From assembly GCA_965213575.1 (NCBI GenBank), contig CBDBZN010000027.1, positions 1-58,991 on the forward strand: DNA of 58,991 nt. Reading direction: 5' to 3'. The position numbers were made by a program, and so were the translations under genes. Source of the DNA: JAUHXS01 sp965213575. Lineage in GTDB: Bacteria; Bacteroidota; Bacteroidia; Chitinophagales; JAUHXS01. The notes beneath the pieces are model-generated. The model worked only from the letters and a program-made list of their open reading frames with translations, made no database searches and was not told the DNA's origin. Below, piece after piece: positions 1 through 8,379 of this stretch (position 1 is its first letter; every line of letters starts with the position of its first letter).

Positions 1-1
1 A

Positions 2-1556
2 ACCGGATATCGTTATTTTGGCGTTTCTACTTCAGGACAAACTTTAGAAGATCATCAAGATGATTATGATATGGCAGGATTCCCCGGTGCAAATATTAAT
101 GCAAATGGATCAAGTGTTTATACATATGATGAAACTAAACTACTATCTTCAGTAGATTCCGGTTATGTGGCACCATCCAGTATTTCAGATCCTATGACTA
201 TCGGGGTAGGTTATGCTTCTTATATATATTCAAAAGATTTACCCACTGTGGTCGATATAACCGGTGAAGTATCTTTTAATACTTTTGATTTTGGCGTTAC
301 CTATACTCCTTCAGATTCAGGAATTAATCACGATGGTTGGAACTTAGTAGGAAATCCTTTCCCTTCTGTTTTAAATTTTGATTCTACTCAAGAGTGGACA
401 TTGGTCAACATGGACACCGCTATTTACTTTTGGAACCCTGAAATGCAACATTATGCTTATTATGTTGATGGTGTATCAGCTGATGCTAAAGATCCTACAA
501 AAGCTCATTTGATTCACCCTTCTCAAGCTTTCTTTATGAAAGCGAATGCACCCAACCCTGTTTTAGAAGTAACAAGAGATGCTACTTCTGCAGAGGAGGC
601 AGTATTCTATAAAACCAACAAGGCTATTTCTAAATTAGATATCAGTTTATTTAAAAACTCAAAAAAAGTAGATCAAACAATCATCAGGTTTAAAGATGGT
701 GCTACGGATGCATTCAGCGGATCACATGATGCCTATAAATTATTAAGCGGTTATGCAGCTGCTAATTTAGGTAGTTTGCTTCAAAGTACTCGATATTCAA
801 TTAATACAATCGGGCAAGTACAAGGCACAAAATCAATTCCATTATATTTCACTGCTACTTCAAATAGTGAATTTACCTTTAATGCTAGTAAAGAAGGATT
901 AAGTGAAAATATATGTATTCTACTAGAAGATACTAAAGAAAATATCACTGTTAAAATAGCTGATCAACCATATACATTTACTGCTGATACAAAATGACAA
1001 TCATAATAGGTTTGTTATACATTTTAATGTAGTAGAAGCTGACTTCATCACAGCAAATGATTCATTTTATATACCTTTTGGTTCTTCTGTTCAAGTAGAT
1101 TTCAATAATACTTCTACCGGGGGAGAAAATTATTACTGGGATTTTAAAGATGGCCAGACTATGACAACTACAGAAACAAATGTTTCTCATAATTACTTAC
1201 AAGCAGGCGCTTATGATGTTATGTTAGTATCAATGAATGATAACTGTAATGTTCAGGATAGTACAGTGAAAACTATTTTTATAAAAGGGGAAACTGTCCT
1301 TAATACGAATGCTCTTAATAAGGCATTTAATATTTATCCTAATCCTGTTAAAGATGTGTTGAATATCCAAACCGTGGCTTTAGAGGAGAATATTCAGAGT
1401 ATTGATATTTTAAATATGTTGGGACAAAAAATTAAATCTTTCAACAGTATCAAATCACAAAATACTTTTGACGTTGCAGATTTAGTTCCGGGAATATATA
1501 ATGTAGAGATTCATAGCGATAAAAATAGTTACAGCTATAAATTTAATAAAGAATAA
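2..1556 (+). CDS. T9SS-exported surface protein, 5'-partial and frameshifted
   Basis: The reading frame is open from base 2, so the gene starts before the window. It runs to a stop at 995-997, where an AAAA run (991-994) appears one base short. Adding one A continues the protein (…DTKNDNHNRFVIHFNVVEADF…) into the frame that ends at 1556. The downstream part has a PKD-like segment (…GGENYYWDF…) and a C-terminal type A sorting domain with the hallmark FNIYPNPVKDVLNI and a final …PGIYNVEI… strand. Such domains direct outer-membrane passage by the type IX secretion system and are then removed. The N-terminal part (about 300 aa) resembles the unspecialised beta-rich stretch common in long Bacteroidota surface proteins; I assign it no function. 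Either a sequencing error or a real frameshift explains the break. Confidence 0.8.
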
Positions 1557-1595
1557 AAATCCTTAAAGAGGAAAACAAAAAGGAAGAAAGAATTA

Positions 1596-2873
1596 TCACT
1601 CAGCTACTACTAAATGATAATTCTTTTTTCCTTTTTGAATAAGAATATACTTCTCATTTAAAAAATCCTCTTTAGATACTTGATAGGAAATATCCGAAAT
1701 CTTTTCTTTATTAATATTCAAAGCTCCTCCCTGAATTGTTCTTTTAGCCTCTCCTTTAGATGTGACAATATTAGTTACATCACTTAAAAAACTAAGCACA
1801 TTAATACCTTTGTTTAACTCTTGCTTAGATACTGTTGCGCGGGGTACACCATCAAAAATTTCTAATAAATCACGTTCAGATAAGTTTTGCAATGCATCTT
1901 TAGTAGCTTTTCCAAACAAAATTGTGGAAGCTTGAATAGCTTTTTCATAGTCCGATCTACTATGCACACGCACGGTTACATCCTCTGCTAATTTATTCTG
2001 TAAAATACGAAGGTGAGGAGCAGAAACGTGCTCTTTCTCTAAGGCTTCAATTTCTTCTTTTTCTAATAGAGTAAATATTCTGACGTACTTAGCCGCATCT
2101 TCATCGGAGGTATTGAGCCAAAATTGATAAAATTTGTAAGGAGAAGTTTTTTCTCTGTCTAACCATACATTACCTTCTTCTGTCTTGCCAAACTTACCGC
2201 CGTCAGATTTTTTAATAAGCGGACAAGTAAGGGCATAAGCTTCTCCACCTGATTTCCTTCTTATAAATTCCGATCCTGTTACGATATTTCCCCATTGATC
2301 TGAGCCGCCCATTTGCAGCTTACAATCTTTCTCCTTATATAAATGATAAAAATCATATCCTTGAACCAATTGATAGCTAAATTCTGTAAAAGACATGCCT
2401 GATTCTAACCGCCTTTGGACAGAATCTTTTGCTAACATATAACTCACAGTAATATGCTTTCCCGCCTCACGAATAAAATCCAGAAAATTAAAATTTTTAA
2501 ACCAATCGTAGTTATTAACTATTTCGGCAGAGTTTTCGTCTTTGTCAAAATCTAAAAACTGAGCTAACTGTTTTTGAATACACGCTAAATTATGATCTAA
2601 TATCTCCTTAGATAGCAAATTTCTTTCTTCGGACTTGCCTGAAGGGTCACCTACCATTCCAGTAGCACCGCCCAATAATGCAATCGGTTTATGCCCTGCT
2701 TTTTGAAAATGCACGAGCATCATAATTTGCACCAAGCTTCCAATATGCAAAGAGTCAGCAGTAGGATCAAAACCAATATATCCGGTAACTCTCTCTTTAT
2801 TTAATAATTCCTCTGTGCCGGGCATGATGTCGTGTATCATGCCTCTCCATTTCAATTGATCTACAAAAGACAT
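1596..2873 (-). CDS. tyrS: Tyrosyl-tRNA synthetase
   Basis: This class I aminoacyl-tRNA synthetase charges tRNA-Tyr with tyrosine in the cytoplasm. The 425-aa length is normal for the bacterial enzyme. The HIGH-type signature is HIGS at residues 43-46, and the KMSKS-type loop is KFGKT at about 227-231, the usual form in bacterial TyrRS. MGGSDQWGNI near 188-197 is the tyrosine/ATP pocket segment, and the last 75 residues form an S4-like RNA-binding domain. It lies 24 bp downstream of the queD-type gene on the same strand, so the two may be cotranscribed. It converges on the T9SS cargo gene with a 39-bp gap. I see no T-box leader, as expected outside Firmicutes. Confidence 0.97.
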   Translation of the reverse strand: MSFVDQLKWRGMIHDIMPGTEELLNKERVTGYIGFDPTADSLHIGSLVQIMMLVHFQKAGHKPIALLGGATGMVGDPSGKSEERNLLSKEILDHNLACIQKQLAQFLDFDKDENSAEIVNNYDWFKNFNFLDFIREAGKHITVSYMLAKDSVQRRLESGMSFTEFSYQLVQGYDFYHLYKEKDCKLQMGGSDQWGNIVTGSEFIRRKSGGEAYALTCPLIKKSDGGKFGKTEEGNVWLDREKTSPYKFYQFWLNTSDEDAAKYVRIFTLLEKEEIEALEKEHVSAPHLRILQNKLAEDVTVRVHSRSDYEKAIQASTILFGKATKDALQNLSERDLLEIFDGVPRATVSKQELNKGINVLSFLSDVTNIVTSKGEAKRTIQGGALNINKEKISDISYQVSKEDFLNEKYILIQKGKKNYHLVVAE

Positions 2874-2897
2874 ATTTAATTATTTCGTGCTAATATC

Positions 2898-3317
2898 TTA
2901 TAAAATTGGCGGATATTCTACAAAGTTACGCTCTGTCTCGTATAAACGAACTTGCAACTGGTACTTATCTTCTATTTTATCTCTTAATAATTTCCAGATT
3001 ATAACTGCTATATTCTCTGCAGTAGGATTAAGTGTTTTAAATTCTTCAGTATCTAGATTTAAGTTTTTATGATCAAACCGTTCTATGATTTCTGATTGAA
3101 TCAAATCTTTAATAATTTTCATATCGACCACATAACCGGTTTCCGGATCGATATCACCAACTATTTTTACTATTAATTGATAATTATGTCCATGAAAATT
3201 AGGATTGTTACATAACCCGAATACTTCATCATTTTTATCGTCTTTCCAATTAGGATTATATAGTCTATGAGCTGCGTTAAATCTGGCTTTTCTATATATT
3301 GCTACTTTATTATCCAT
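2898..3317 (-). CDS. queD: 6-pyruvoyl tetrahydropterin synthase / QueD family protein
   Basis: The 139-aa protein belongs to the PTPS/QueD family. These enzymes act on 7,8-dihydroneopterin triphosphate, giving either 6-carboxy-tetrahydropterin (queuosine pathway) or 6-pyruvoyl-tetrahydropterin. The zinc ligands are visible: His17 in AAHRL and His42/His44 in FHGHNY. Cys36 (GLCNNPNFHGHNY) sits at the catalytic-cysteine position, and ETERNFVEY near the C-terminus carries the conserved Glu. No other queuosine gene is nearby, so I cannot tell QueD from a PTPS; QueD is the likelier role in this phylum. The gene precedes tyrS on the same strand. The start at 3317 gives a standard N-terminus. Confidence 0.85.
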   Translation of the reverse strand: MDNKVAIYRKARFNAAHRLYNPNWKDDKNDEVFGLCNNPNFHGHNYQLIVKIVGDIDPETGYVVDMKIIKDLIQSEIIERFDHKNLNLDTEEFKTLNPTAENIAVIIWKLLRDKIEDKYQLQVRLYETERNFVEYPPIL

Positions 3318-3647
3318 TGCGATCGATTAGACAAAATAAAATTATGGCCATTTAATGACTAAATAAATATACCGCTTCCTTTAGAGGTATAGAAAAAATT
3401 AGTAGCAAAATTAGTAACTGTCTAATTTTATATGTTAAAAATTATTTTTCGCTCCTAAACCTGCTATGTAACAATTTAAGTACTTATTAGCAATAATTAA
3501 TTAACACTTCTATACTTCTTTAAAGTTAAAATTAGCTTAATATAAAGTCATAAATTAATATTACAAATAATTATATGTCAATATTAAACATAAATATATT
3601 TTACAAAAAAGGTATTTATATATATTTTTACATTCTAATAAATTCTA
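3318..3647. other. AT-rich intergenic region, no gene seen
   Basis: These 330 bp lie between the divergent queD-type and GIY-YIG genes and must hold both promoters. I see no coding sequence, hairpin or RNA gene in either strand. The composition is extremely AT-rich. Confidence 0.6.
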
Positions 3648-3938
3648 ATGAAAACAAGTTACTATTTATTTGTAATGACTAATATGCCAATAACTAATAT
3701 ATATATTGAAGTTACAAATAATGTATTGAATAGAGTTTTAGAAATAAAAAAGGACGTAACTAATCAAGGTTGGAGCAGTTTAAAAAAACTAATTTATGTA
3801 GAATATTTTCAATATAAAAAAGCTGCAACTGACAGAGAAAAGGAATTAAAAAAATTTGATCGTAAGCAAATAATAGCATTAGTCAAGAAAAAAAATCCCT
3901 ATATGATCGATATTTTAGATCAGGTTATGGAAGATTAA
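3648..3938 (+). CDS. Degenerate GIY-YIG endonuclease-like protein
   Basis: The 96-aa protein has the length and fold pattern of the small single-domain GIY-YIG family (UPF0213/YhbQ-like). The expected elements align in order: an N-terminal strand YYLFVMTN where active members have YYVYILTN, then IYIEVTNN where they have LYIGVTN, an Arg in NRVLE, the REKELKK helix with its conserved Glu, and a C-terminal KKKNP. The Gly of the YIG motif is replaced by Glu, and the usual Glu-His after the Arg helix reads EIKK rather than EHK. This suggests weakened or lost nuclease activity. It stands alone, with AT-rich flanks. The role in the cell is unknown. Confidence 0.65.
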   Translation: MKTSYYLFVMTNMPITNIYIEVTNNVLNRVLEIKKDVTNQGWSSLKKLIYVEYFQYKKAATDREKELKKFDRKQIIALVKKKNPYMIDILDQVMED

Positions 3939-3967
3939 AGGGATTTAATAGGTAAATTTTTTTTATT

Positions 3968-4012
3968 TATAGTATTATGTATTGCATAATACTATATTAT
4001 TTTATACTTTTG
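3968..4012 (+). promoter_or_regulatory. PadR operator overlapping a TTG/TAnnTTTG promoter
   Basis: A perfect inverted repeat with 12-bp arms and a 5-bp spacer spans 3968-3996 (core AGTATTATG…CATAATACT). A Bacteroidota-type promoter overlaps it: TTG at 3982-3984 inside the repeat, then 20 bp, then TACTTTTG at 4005-4012, matching TAnnTTTG. A PadR dimer bound to the repeat would cover the -33 element. The layout fits autorepression of the padR-pspC pair. The expected transcription start lies at most a few bases before the ATG at 4019. Confidence 0.75.
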
Positions 4013-4018
4013 CTCCCG

Positions 4019-4351
4019 ATGAATATAAATAACGTTAAAACGCAAATGAAAAAAGGCATACTGGAATACTGCATTATATCCATTATCGCTTATAAGGAAG
4101 TATATGCTTCAGATATTATAGCGACTTTAAAAGAGGCTAAAATGATAGTTGTAGAAGGCACACTCTATCCATTGTTGACTCGCTTAAAAAATGAAGGCTT
4201 GCTTAATTATGAATGGAAAGAGTCTTTATCAGGTCCTCCAAGAAAATATTATACGCTAACAGATAAAGGCCGTGAGGCATTATCTGAATTAGCAAAAACA
4301 TGGAAAGACTTAGTGATGGCAGTTTCATTAACTACTAAAAAAAATAATTAA
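4019..4351 (+). CDS. PadR-family transcriptional regulator
   Basis: This winged-helix repressor has about 110 aa from the ATG at 4019. I prefer this start to the ATG at 3977 because the latter lies inside the operator palindrome and would add a non-family hydrophobic leader. The sequence follows the family closely: MKKGILEYCI, the recognition region VVEGTLYPLLTRLKNEGLL, and the wing SGPPRKYYTLTDKG. Family members dimerise and repress promoters, often their own, in response to small ligands or envelope stress. The gene is followed after a single base by the pspC-domain gene, the usual Bacteroidota pairing, so its target is probably this operon. Confidence 0.9.
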   Translation: MNINNVKTQMKKGILEYCIISIIAYKEVYASDIIATLKEAKMIVVEGTLYPLLTRLKNEGLLNYEWKESLSGPPRKYYTLTDKGREALSELAKTWKDLVMAVSLTTKKNN

Positions 4352-4352
4352 G

Positions 4353-5942
4353 ATGAATAAAACTACAAATGCAAATATCAGTGGGTATATATTTCAAATA
4401 GAAGATATTGCTTACGATAAATTGAAAAACTACCTTTTAGCCATACAAAAAAGGTTTATAGATATTCCCAATAATGCTGAGATTATTGAAGATATTGAAG
4501 CACGAATAGCAGAAATTTTAAAAGAAAATAAACCCCAGGTTACTCATATTATAACTGTTAAAGATATAGATGTAGTAATAGCAAGCATGGGTGAAGTGGA
4601 AGAAATGAATAGTGATGATGAAGATAATGAGTTTGTTAATGAACCATCTAACAACGCACCTAAAAGATTGCTTAGAGATCCTAAAGATGCTATAGTTGGT
4701 GGTGTATGTTCTGGTATTAGTGCATATTTTGGTTTAAATGATCCTATCTGGCTCAGATTAATTTTTATACTACTATTCTTCTTTGGTGGAGGAAGTATAT
4801 TGATCTATATAGTTCTTTGGATAGTTATGCCTGTAGCCCAAACACCTTCAGATCGAATGCAGATGAGGGGAGAAAAAGTAAACCTTAATAATTTTGAAAA
4901 AAATATTCGAGAAGAATTTGAAAATATAAAGCGTAGGACCGATAAAAGTTGGAAATCTTCAGGAATAGATTTTTTCAATAGATTAATGATGTTTTTTGTT
5001 GATTTAATAAAAAACATTGCAGCTTTTCTAGGCAAATTTCTCAAGGTAATCTTGGGTATAGTAGCGATTTTGTTAATCATCATTTTAATAATAGGAGGGT
5101 TCGCCGGCTTATTTTCAATAACATCAATTGATAATTTTTTCAATGATATAATTTTCACTTCTTCGATTAATAGTATGCTTACAACAATAAGTCTCTCACT
5201 AATAGTATTAACGCCAATTGTATTTATACTCTATTTGGCAGCTAGCCTATTTCTCAAAAAAAATCATAAGATTAAGGGAAGTGCCATATTAACATTTTGT
5301 TCGATTTGGATAGTTGGTATTGTTATGTTTGCATTAAATGTTGCATGGTTAGTGATAGATTTTAGAGAGTCTTACAATCATACAACTATTCAAAAGTTTG
5401 ATATTATGTCTGATACATTATTTGTAGAAAATATTTCTACTCCGATTAACAGTAGAAAATTACCATATGGCAGTTTACATAAAAAAAATAATTTGACAAT
5501 TACAACTTGGGGAATAATTTCAAATGATATTGAACTTAGAGACTTTTCGTATCGTAATGGAATTTTGAAAACAAAAGGTGTAAGTTTTAAAGTAGGTGAT
5601 TTTAGTAAGAGTTATCCTGATCGCGTACATATCAAATCTTCATTTTCATCTCAAGGAGGAAATAATGCAGAAGAAAATGCTAATAACATAAAATATCATT
5701 TTGAAGTAAATAATAATAAGCTTTTGCTAAATGATTTTCTAGAACTTAAAGAAGGAGCGAAATGGAGAGCACAGCAGGTAGATATTACATGCAATTTGCC
5801 GGAAGGTATGATTATATACTTTGATCCGAGTATGAAAGATATGCTTTCCGGTATTCAAACTTTCGGTTCTTATTCACGAAGTGAAATTGTAGGTCATTAT
5901 TGGGAGATGACGCCACAAGGACTTAAATGTTTAGATTGTTAG
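4353..5942 (+). CDS. PspC-domain inner-membrane stress protein
   Basis: The 529-aa protein has a soluble N-terminal segment (1-100) typical of Bacteroidota PspC proteins. A PspC domain follows at about 105-165 (KRLLRDPKDAIVGGVCSGISAYFG… then LRLIFILLFFFGGGSILIYIVLWIVMP). Further hydrophobic segments lie near 225-255, 275-300 and 310-335. The C-terminal 190 residues are probably periplasmic and resemble the adhesin-like beta region (DUF4097-like) seen in related proteins. PspC proteins sense or buffer inner-membrane stress. It is cotranscribed with padR upstream (1-bp gap). A 65-bp AT-rich gap separates it from the ABC transporter cassette. Confidence 0.85.
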   Translation: MNKTTNANISGYIFQIEDIAYDKLKNYLLAIQKRFIDIPNNAEIIEDIEARIAEILKENKPQVTHIITVKDIDVVIASMGEVEEMNSDDEDNEFVNEPSNNAPKRLLRDPKDAIVGGVCSGISAYFGLNDPIWLRLIFILLFFFGGGSILIYIVLWIVMPVAQTPSDRMQMRGEKVNLNNFEKNIREEFENIKRRTDKSWKSSGIDFFNRLMMFFVDLIKNIAAFLGKFLKVILGIVAILLIIILIIGGFAGLFSITSIDNFFNDIIFTSSINSMLTTISLSLIVLTPIVFILYLAASLFLKKNHKIKGSAILTFCSIWIVGIVMFALNVAWLVIDFRESYNHTTIQKFDIMSDTLFVENISTPINSRKLPYGSLHKKNNLTITTWGIISNDIELRDFSYRNGILKTKGVSFKVGDFSKSYPDRVHIKSSFSSQGGNNAEENANNIKYHFEVNNNKLLLNDFLELKEGAKWRAQQVDITCNLPEGMIIYFDPSMKDMLSGIQTFGSYSRSEIVGHYWEMTPQGLKCLDC

Positions 5943-6007
5943 AAAGGTTTTGCATAAATTAAGAATTCTTAACATTACTTAACTTAAAGAAGCTTTATCT
6001 TGCAATC

Positions 6008-6670
6008 ATGATAAAGATCAATAATGTGAATAAATCTTATAGCATGGGGAGTAACAAACTTCACGTACTAAAAGGCATAGACCTTCACATTAAAGAAGGA
6101 GAATTAGTTTCCATCATGGGCCACTCCGGTTCCGGTAAATCCACCTTATTAAATATACTAGGTATTCTAGATAGCTATGATTCAGGGGAATATTATTTAG
6201 CAGACACTTTTATTCATAAACTCACAGAAGCTAAAGCTGCTTATTTTAGAAATAAATTTCTAGGTTTTATTTTTCAATCATATAATTTGCTGCCATTTAA
6301 AAATGCGATGGAAAATGTAGCCTTACCACTTTATTACCAAGGTGTTAACCGTAAAGAGCGCAACGACAAAGCAAAGGAATATTTAAGTATGTTTGGCTTA
6401 GCAGATTGGGCACATCACTTACCTAACGAGATGTCGGGCGGACAAAAACAACGGGTAGCCATAGCCAGAGCATTAATAAACGAACCAAAAGTGATCTTAG
6501 CGGATGAACCTACCGGAAATTTGGATACCGCTACTTCCTACGAAGTAATGGAAATCTTTCATAAAATTAATGCAGAAGGAAGAACGATTGTCATTGTCAC
6601 CCACGAAGAAGATATTGCCGCAAAAACAAAACGCATTATTAGGATTAAGGACGGGGTTATTGTGGATTAA
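6008..6670 (+). CDS. ABC transporter ATPase, MacB/LolD type
   Basis: This 220-aa cytoplasmic ATPase powers the export cassette that follows. Walker A is GHSGSGKST (38-46), the Q-loop is IFQSYNLLPF (88-97), the signature is MSGGQKQRVAIARAL (142-156), Walker B is VILADEPTGNLD (162-173) and the switch His is in VTHEED. These features place it in the LolD/MacB/FtsE subgroup that works with FtsX-like permeases. Its natural partner is the permease at 7098. A four-helix-bundle gene and its repeats now lie between them. The stop codon directly abuts the repeat (TAA then TTTTCGAATT). Confidence 0.93.
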   Translation: MIKINNVNKSYSMGSNKLHVLKGIDLHIKEGELVSIMGHSGSGKSTLLNILGILDSYDSGEYYLADTFIHKLTEAKAAYFRNKFLGFIFQSYNLLPFKNAMENVALPLYYQGVNRKERNDKAKEYLSMFGLADWAHHLPNEMSGGQKQRVAIARALINEPKVILADEPTGNLDTATSYEVMEIFHKINAEGRTIVIVTHEEDIAAKTKRIIRIKDGVIVD

Positions 6671-6712
6671 TTTTCGAATTACGATTTTAGATTTGGGATT
6701 GAAGAATTATAA
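6671..6712 (+). repeat. Left flank of four-helix-bundle cassette (inverted repeat arm)
   Basis: TTACGATTTTAGATT at 6679-6693 is the exact reverse complement of 7083-7097, so 15-bp inverted repeats flank the gene between them. The first ten bases after the ATPase stop, TTTTCGAATT, are also found straight after the sufB stop (55208-55217), where a second four-helix-bundle gene sits. Confidence 0.8.
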
Positions 6713-7015
6713 ATGAAAGAACAACTTAAAGAGAGAACAAAAACTTTTGCTATTGATATATTCCGATTGGCTAACTTCTTAAAAGTTAATAGTCAATTAC
6801 GCGCTTATATCAACCAACTCATTCGTAGCTCAAGTAGCGTAGGAGCCAATTATCGTGCAGCATGTCGTGCTAAGTCAACCAAAGATTGTATACATAAATT
6901 GAAAATTGTAGAGGAAGAAATTGATGAAAGTGCTTTTTTTTTAGAGTTATTACTGGAGGTTCAATCAAATAAAAAAGAAGAAATTAGAAGGCTTTTAAAT
7001 GAAGCCATGAGTTAA
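6713..7015 (+). CDS. Four-helix-bundle protein (23S rRNA IVP / TIGR02436 family)
   Basis: The 100-aa protein is all-helical and follows the pattern of the S23/IVP-like four-helix-bundle family: FAIDIFRLANFL, then LRAYINQLIRSSSSVGANYRAACRAKS, then KLKIVEEEIDESAFFLELL. The family was first seen encoded in intervening sequences of 23S rRNA genes and occurs as scattered copies in Bacteroidota; its molecular function is unsettled. The gene separates an ABC ATPase from its permease and has exact 15-bp inverted repeats on both sides. It therefore looks like an inserted cassette rather than a member of the transport operon. A paralogue lies at 55251. Confidence 0.85.
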   Translation: MKEQLKERTKTFAIDIFRLANFLKVNSQLRAYINQLIRSSSSVGANYRAACRAKSTKDCIHKLKIVEEEIDESAFFLELLLEVQSNKKEEIRRLLNEAMS

Positions 7016-7063
7016 CAGCAATTGTAGTCAGCTCTATCAAAACAATTCGAGCAAAATTGAATT

Positions 7064-7097
7064 AGTATATTTAAAATTCGTCAATCTAAAATCGTAA
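7064..7097 (+). repeat. Right flank of four-helix-bundle cassette (inverted repeat arm)
   Basis: AATCTAAAATCGTAA at 7083-7097 is the exact reverse complement of 6679-6693. It ends on the base before the ATG of the permease at 7098. The segment from 7016 to 7097 has no other feature. Confidence 0.8.
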
Positions 7098-8351
7098 ATG
7101 ACCACGTTTGATCTAGACAAATGGCATGAAATCTACTTATCGCTAAAAAAGCACAAGTTAAGGACATTCCTTACTGGTTTTGGGGTAGCTTGGGGGATAT
7201 TTATGCTGGTGATATTGTTAGGGGCTGGACAGGGATTAGAAAAAGGAATATTATCGAATTTTAGTGGTTATGCAACTAATACCATCCAGGTGTATGGAGG
7301 TGTTACATCAATGCCCTACAAAGGATTAGGAACAGGACGACTAATTCGGCCGACCAGCAGGGATCTAGAGTTGCTGAAAGACTATATTAAAGATATAAAA
7401 TACCTTTCGCTGCGAATGCCACTGGCATTAAGCGGAAATGTTACCTACAAAGATGAAGAGGTTTCGGCTTCTGTAGAAGGCATTACGCACGATTTTTTCA
7501 AGATAGAAACCTTTGATGTTAAAGCCGGTAGATTATTAAATGAAATGGATAGTAAATATCAGCGTAAAGTAGCGATTATCGGTAAAAGGACATTGGAAGT
7601 ACTGTTTGATTTTAAGAATCCGATTGGAGAATACATCATCATTGGAGATGAGTTTTTTAAAATAGTGGGTGTTTTTGATAATGAGTCATCCGGCTTTGCT
7701 AATTATGAGTCAAACATATTCATTCCCGCTACTACTCTACGCCAAACATATAGCCAGGCAGATGAAGTACAGCGATTTTCGCTAATCCCACAAGCTGGGG
7801 TATCTGCTTCTGTGGTAGAAGATAAAATCAGAAAATTTCTGTCTATGAAAAATCAATTTGATTCGGAAGATAAGAGTGCGCTATGGATCATGAATTTAGA
7901 AGAAAGGTTCAATAATTTCAATTCACTGTTTTCCGGCATTTCCATTTTTTTATGGGCAGTGGGCTTAGGTACCCTATTAGGCGGTATAGTGGGTGTAGGC
8001 AATATTATGTTCATAGCAGTAAAAGAAAGAACTAAAGAAATAGGTATCCGTAAAGCGCTAGGTGCTACACCTAATGCTATTATTACGCAAATATTATCTG
8101 AAGCAATAGTGATTACCTTAGGAGCGGGGCTGGTAGGAATGTTACTGGGTAGTGGCATATTATTTGGCTTAGGATATATCATGGACCAAATGCCTGATTC
8201 AGGTTTTAGTTTTTTTACGGATCCTCAGATTGATTTAGGGATCACTATATCAGCTCTATTTGTGTTAATAGTTTTTGGATTAATAGCAGGATGGATTCCT
8301 GCTCAAAAAGCCTCGAAAGTTAATCCTATAGAAGCATTGAGGTATGAATAA
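7098..8351 (+). CDS. MacB/FtsX-type ABC transporter permease
   Basis: The 417-aa inner-membrane protein has the MacB layout. One N-terminal membrane helix (about 20-42, FLTGFGVAWGIFMLVILLGAG) is followed by a large periplasmic MacB core domain (about 45-280). Three C-terminal helices form the FtsX domain (about 285-410), including the typical VKERTKEIGIRKALGATPNAI turn and the end …AQKASKVNPIEALRYE. With the ATPase at 6008, the adaptor at 8380 and the TolC-like channel at 9504 it would form a tripartite exporter. Such systems move peptides, lipoprotein-like molecules or macrolides; the substrate cannot be read from the sequence. Confidence 0.93.
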   Translation: MTTFDLDKWHEIYLSLKKHKLRTFLTGFGVAWGIFMLVILLGAGQGLEKGILSNFSGYATNTIQVYGGVTSMPYKGLGTGRLIRPTSRDLELLKDYIKDIKYLSLRMPLALSGNVTYKDEEVSASVEGITHDFFKIETFDVKAGRLLNEMDSKYQRKVAIIGKRTLEVLFDFKNPIGEYIIIGDEFFKIVGVFDNESSGFANYESNIFIPATTLRQTYSQADEVQRFSLIPQAGVSASVVEDKIRKFLSMKNQFDSEDKSALWIMNLEERFNNFNSLFSGISIFLWAVGLGTLLGGIVGVGNIMFIAVKERTKEIGIRKALGATPNAIITQILSEAIVITLGAGLVGMLLGSGILFGLGYIMDQMPDSGFSFFTDPQIDLGITISALFVLIVFGLIAGWIPAQKASKVNPIEALRYE

Positions 8352-8379
8352 AAGATTTTTTTGAAAGCAGTTTTAAATT

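Noticed and set aside
3977..4018. Upstream ATG of the PadR gene
   Set aside because: It lies inside the operator palindrome, upstream of the -7 element, so it would not be on the message from this promoter.
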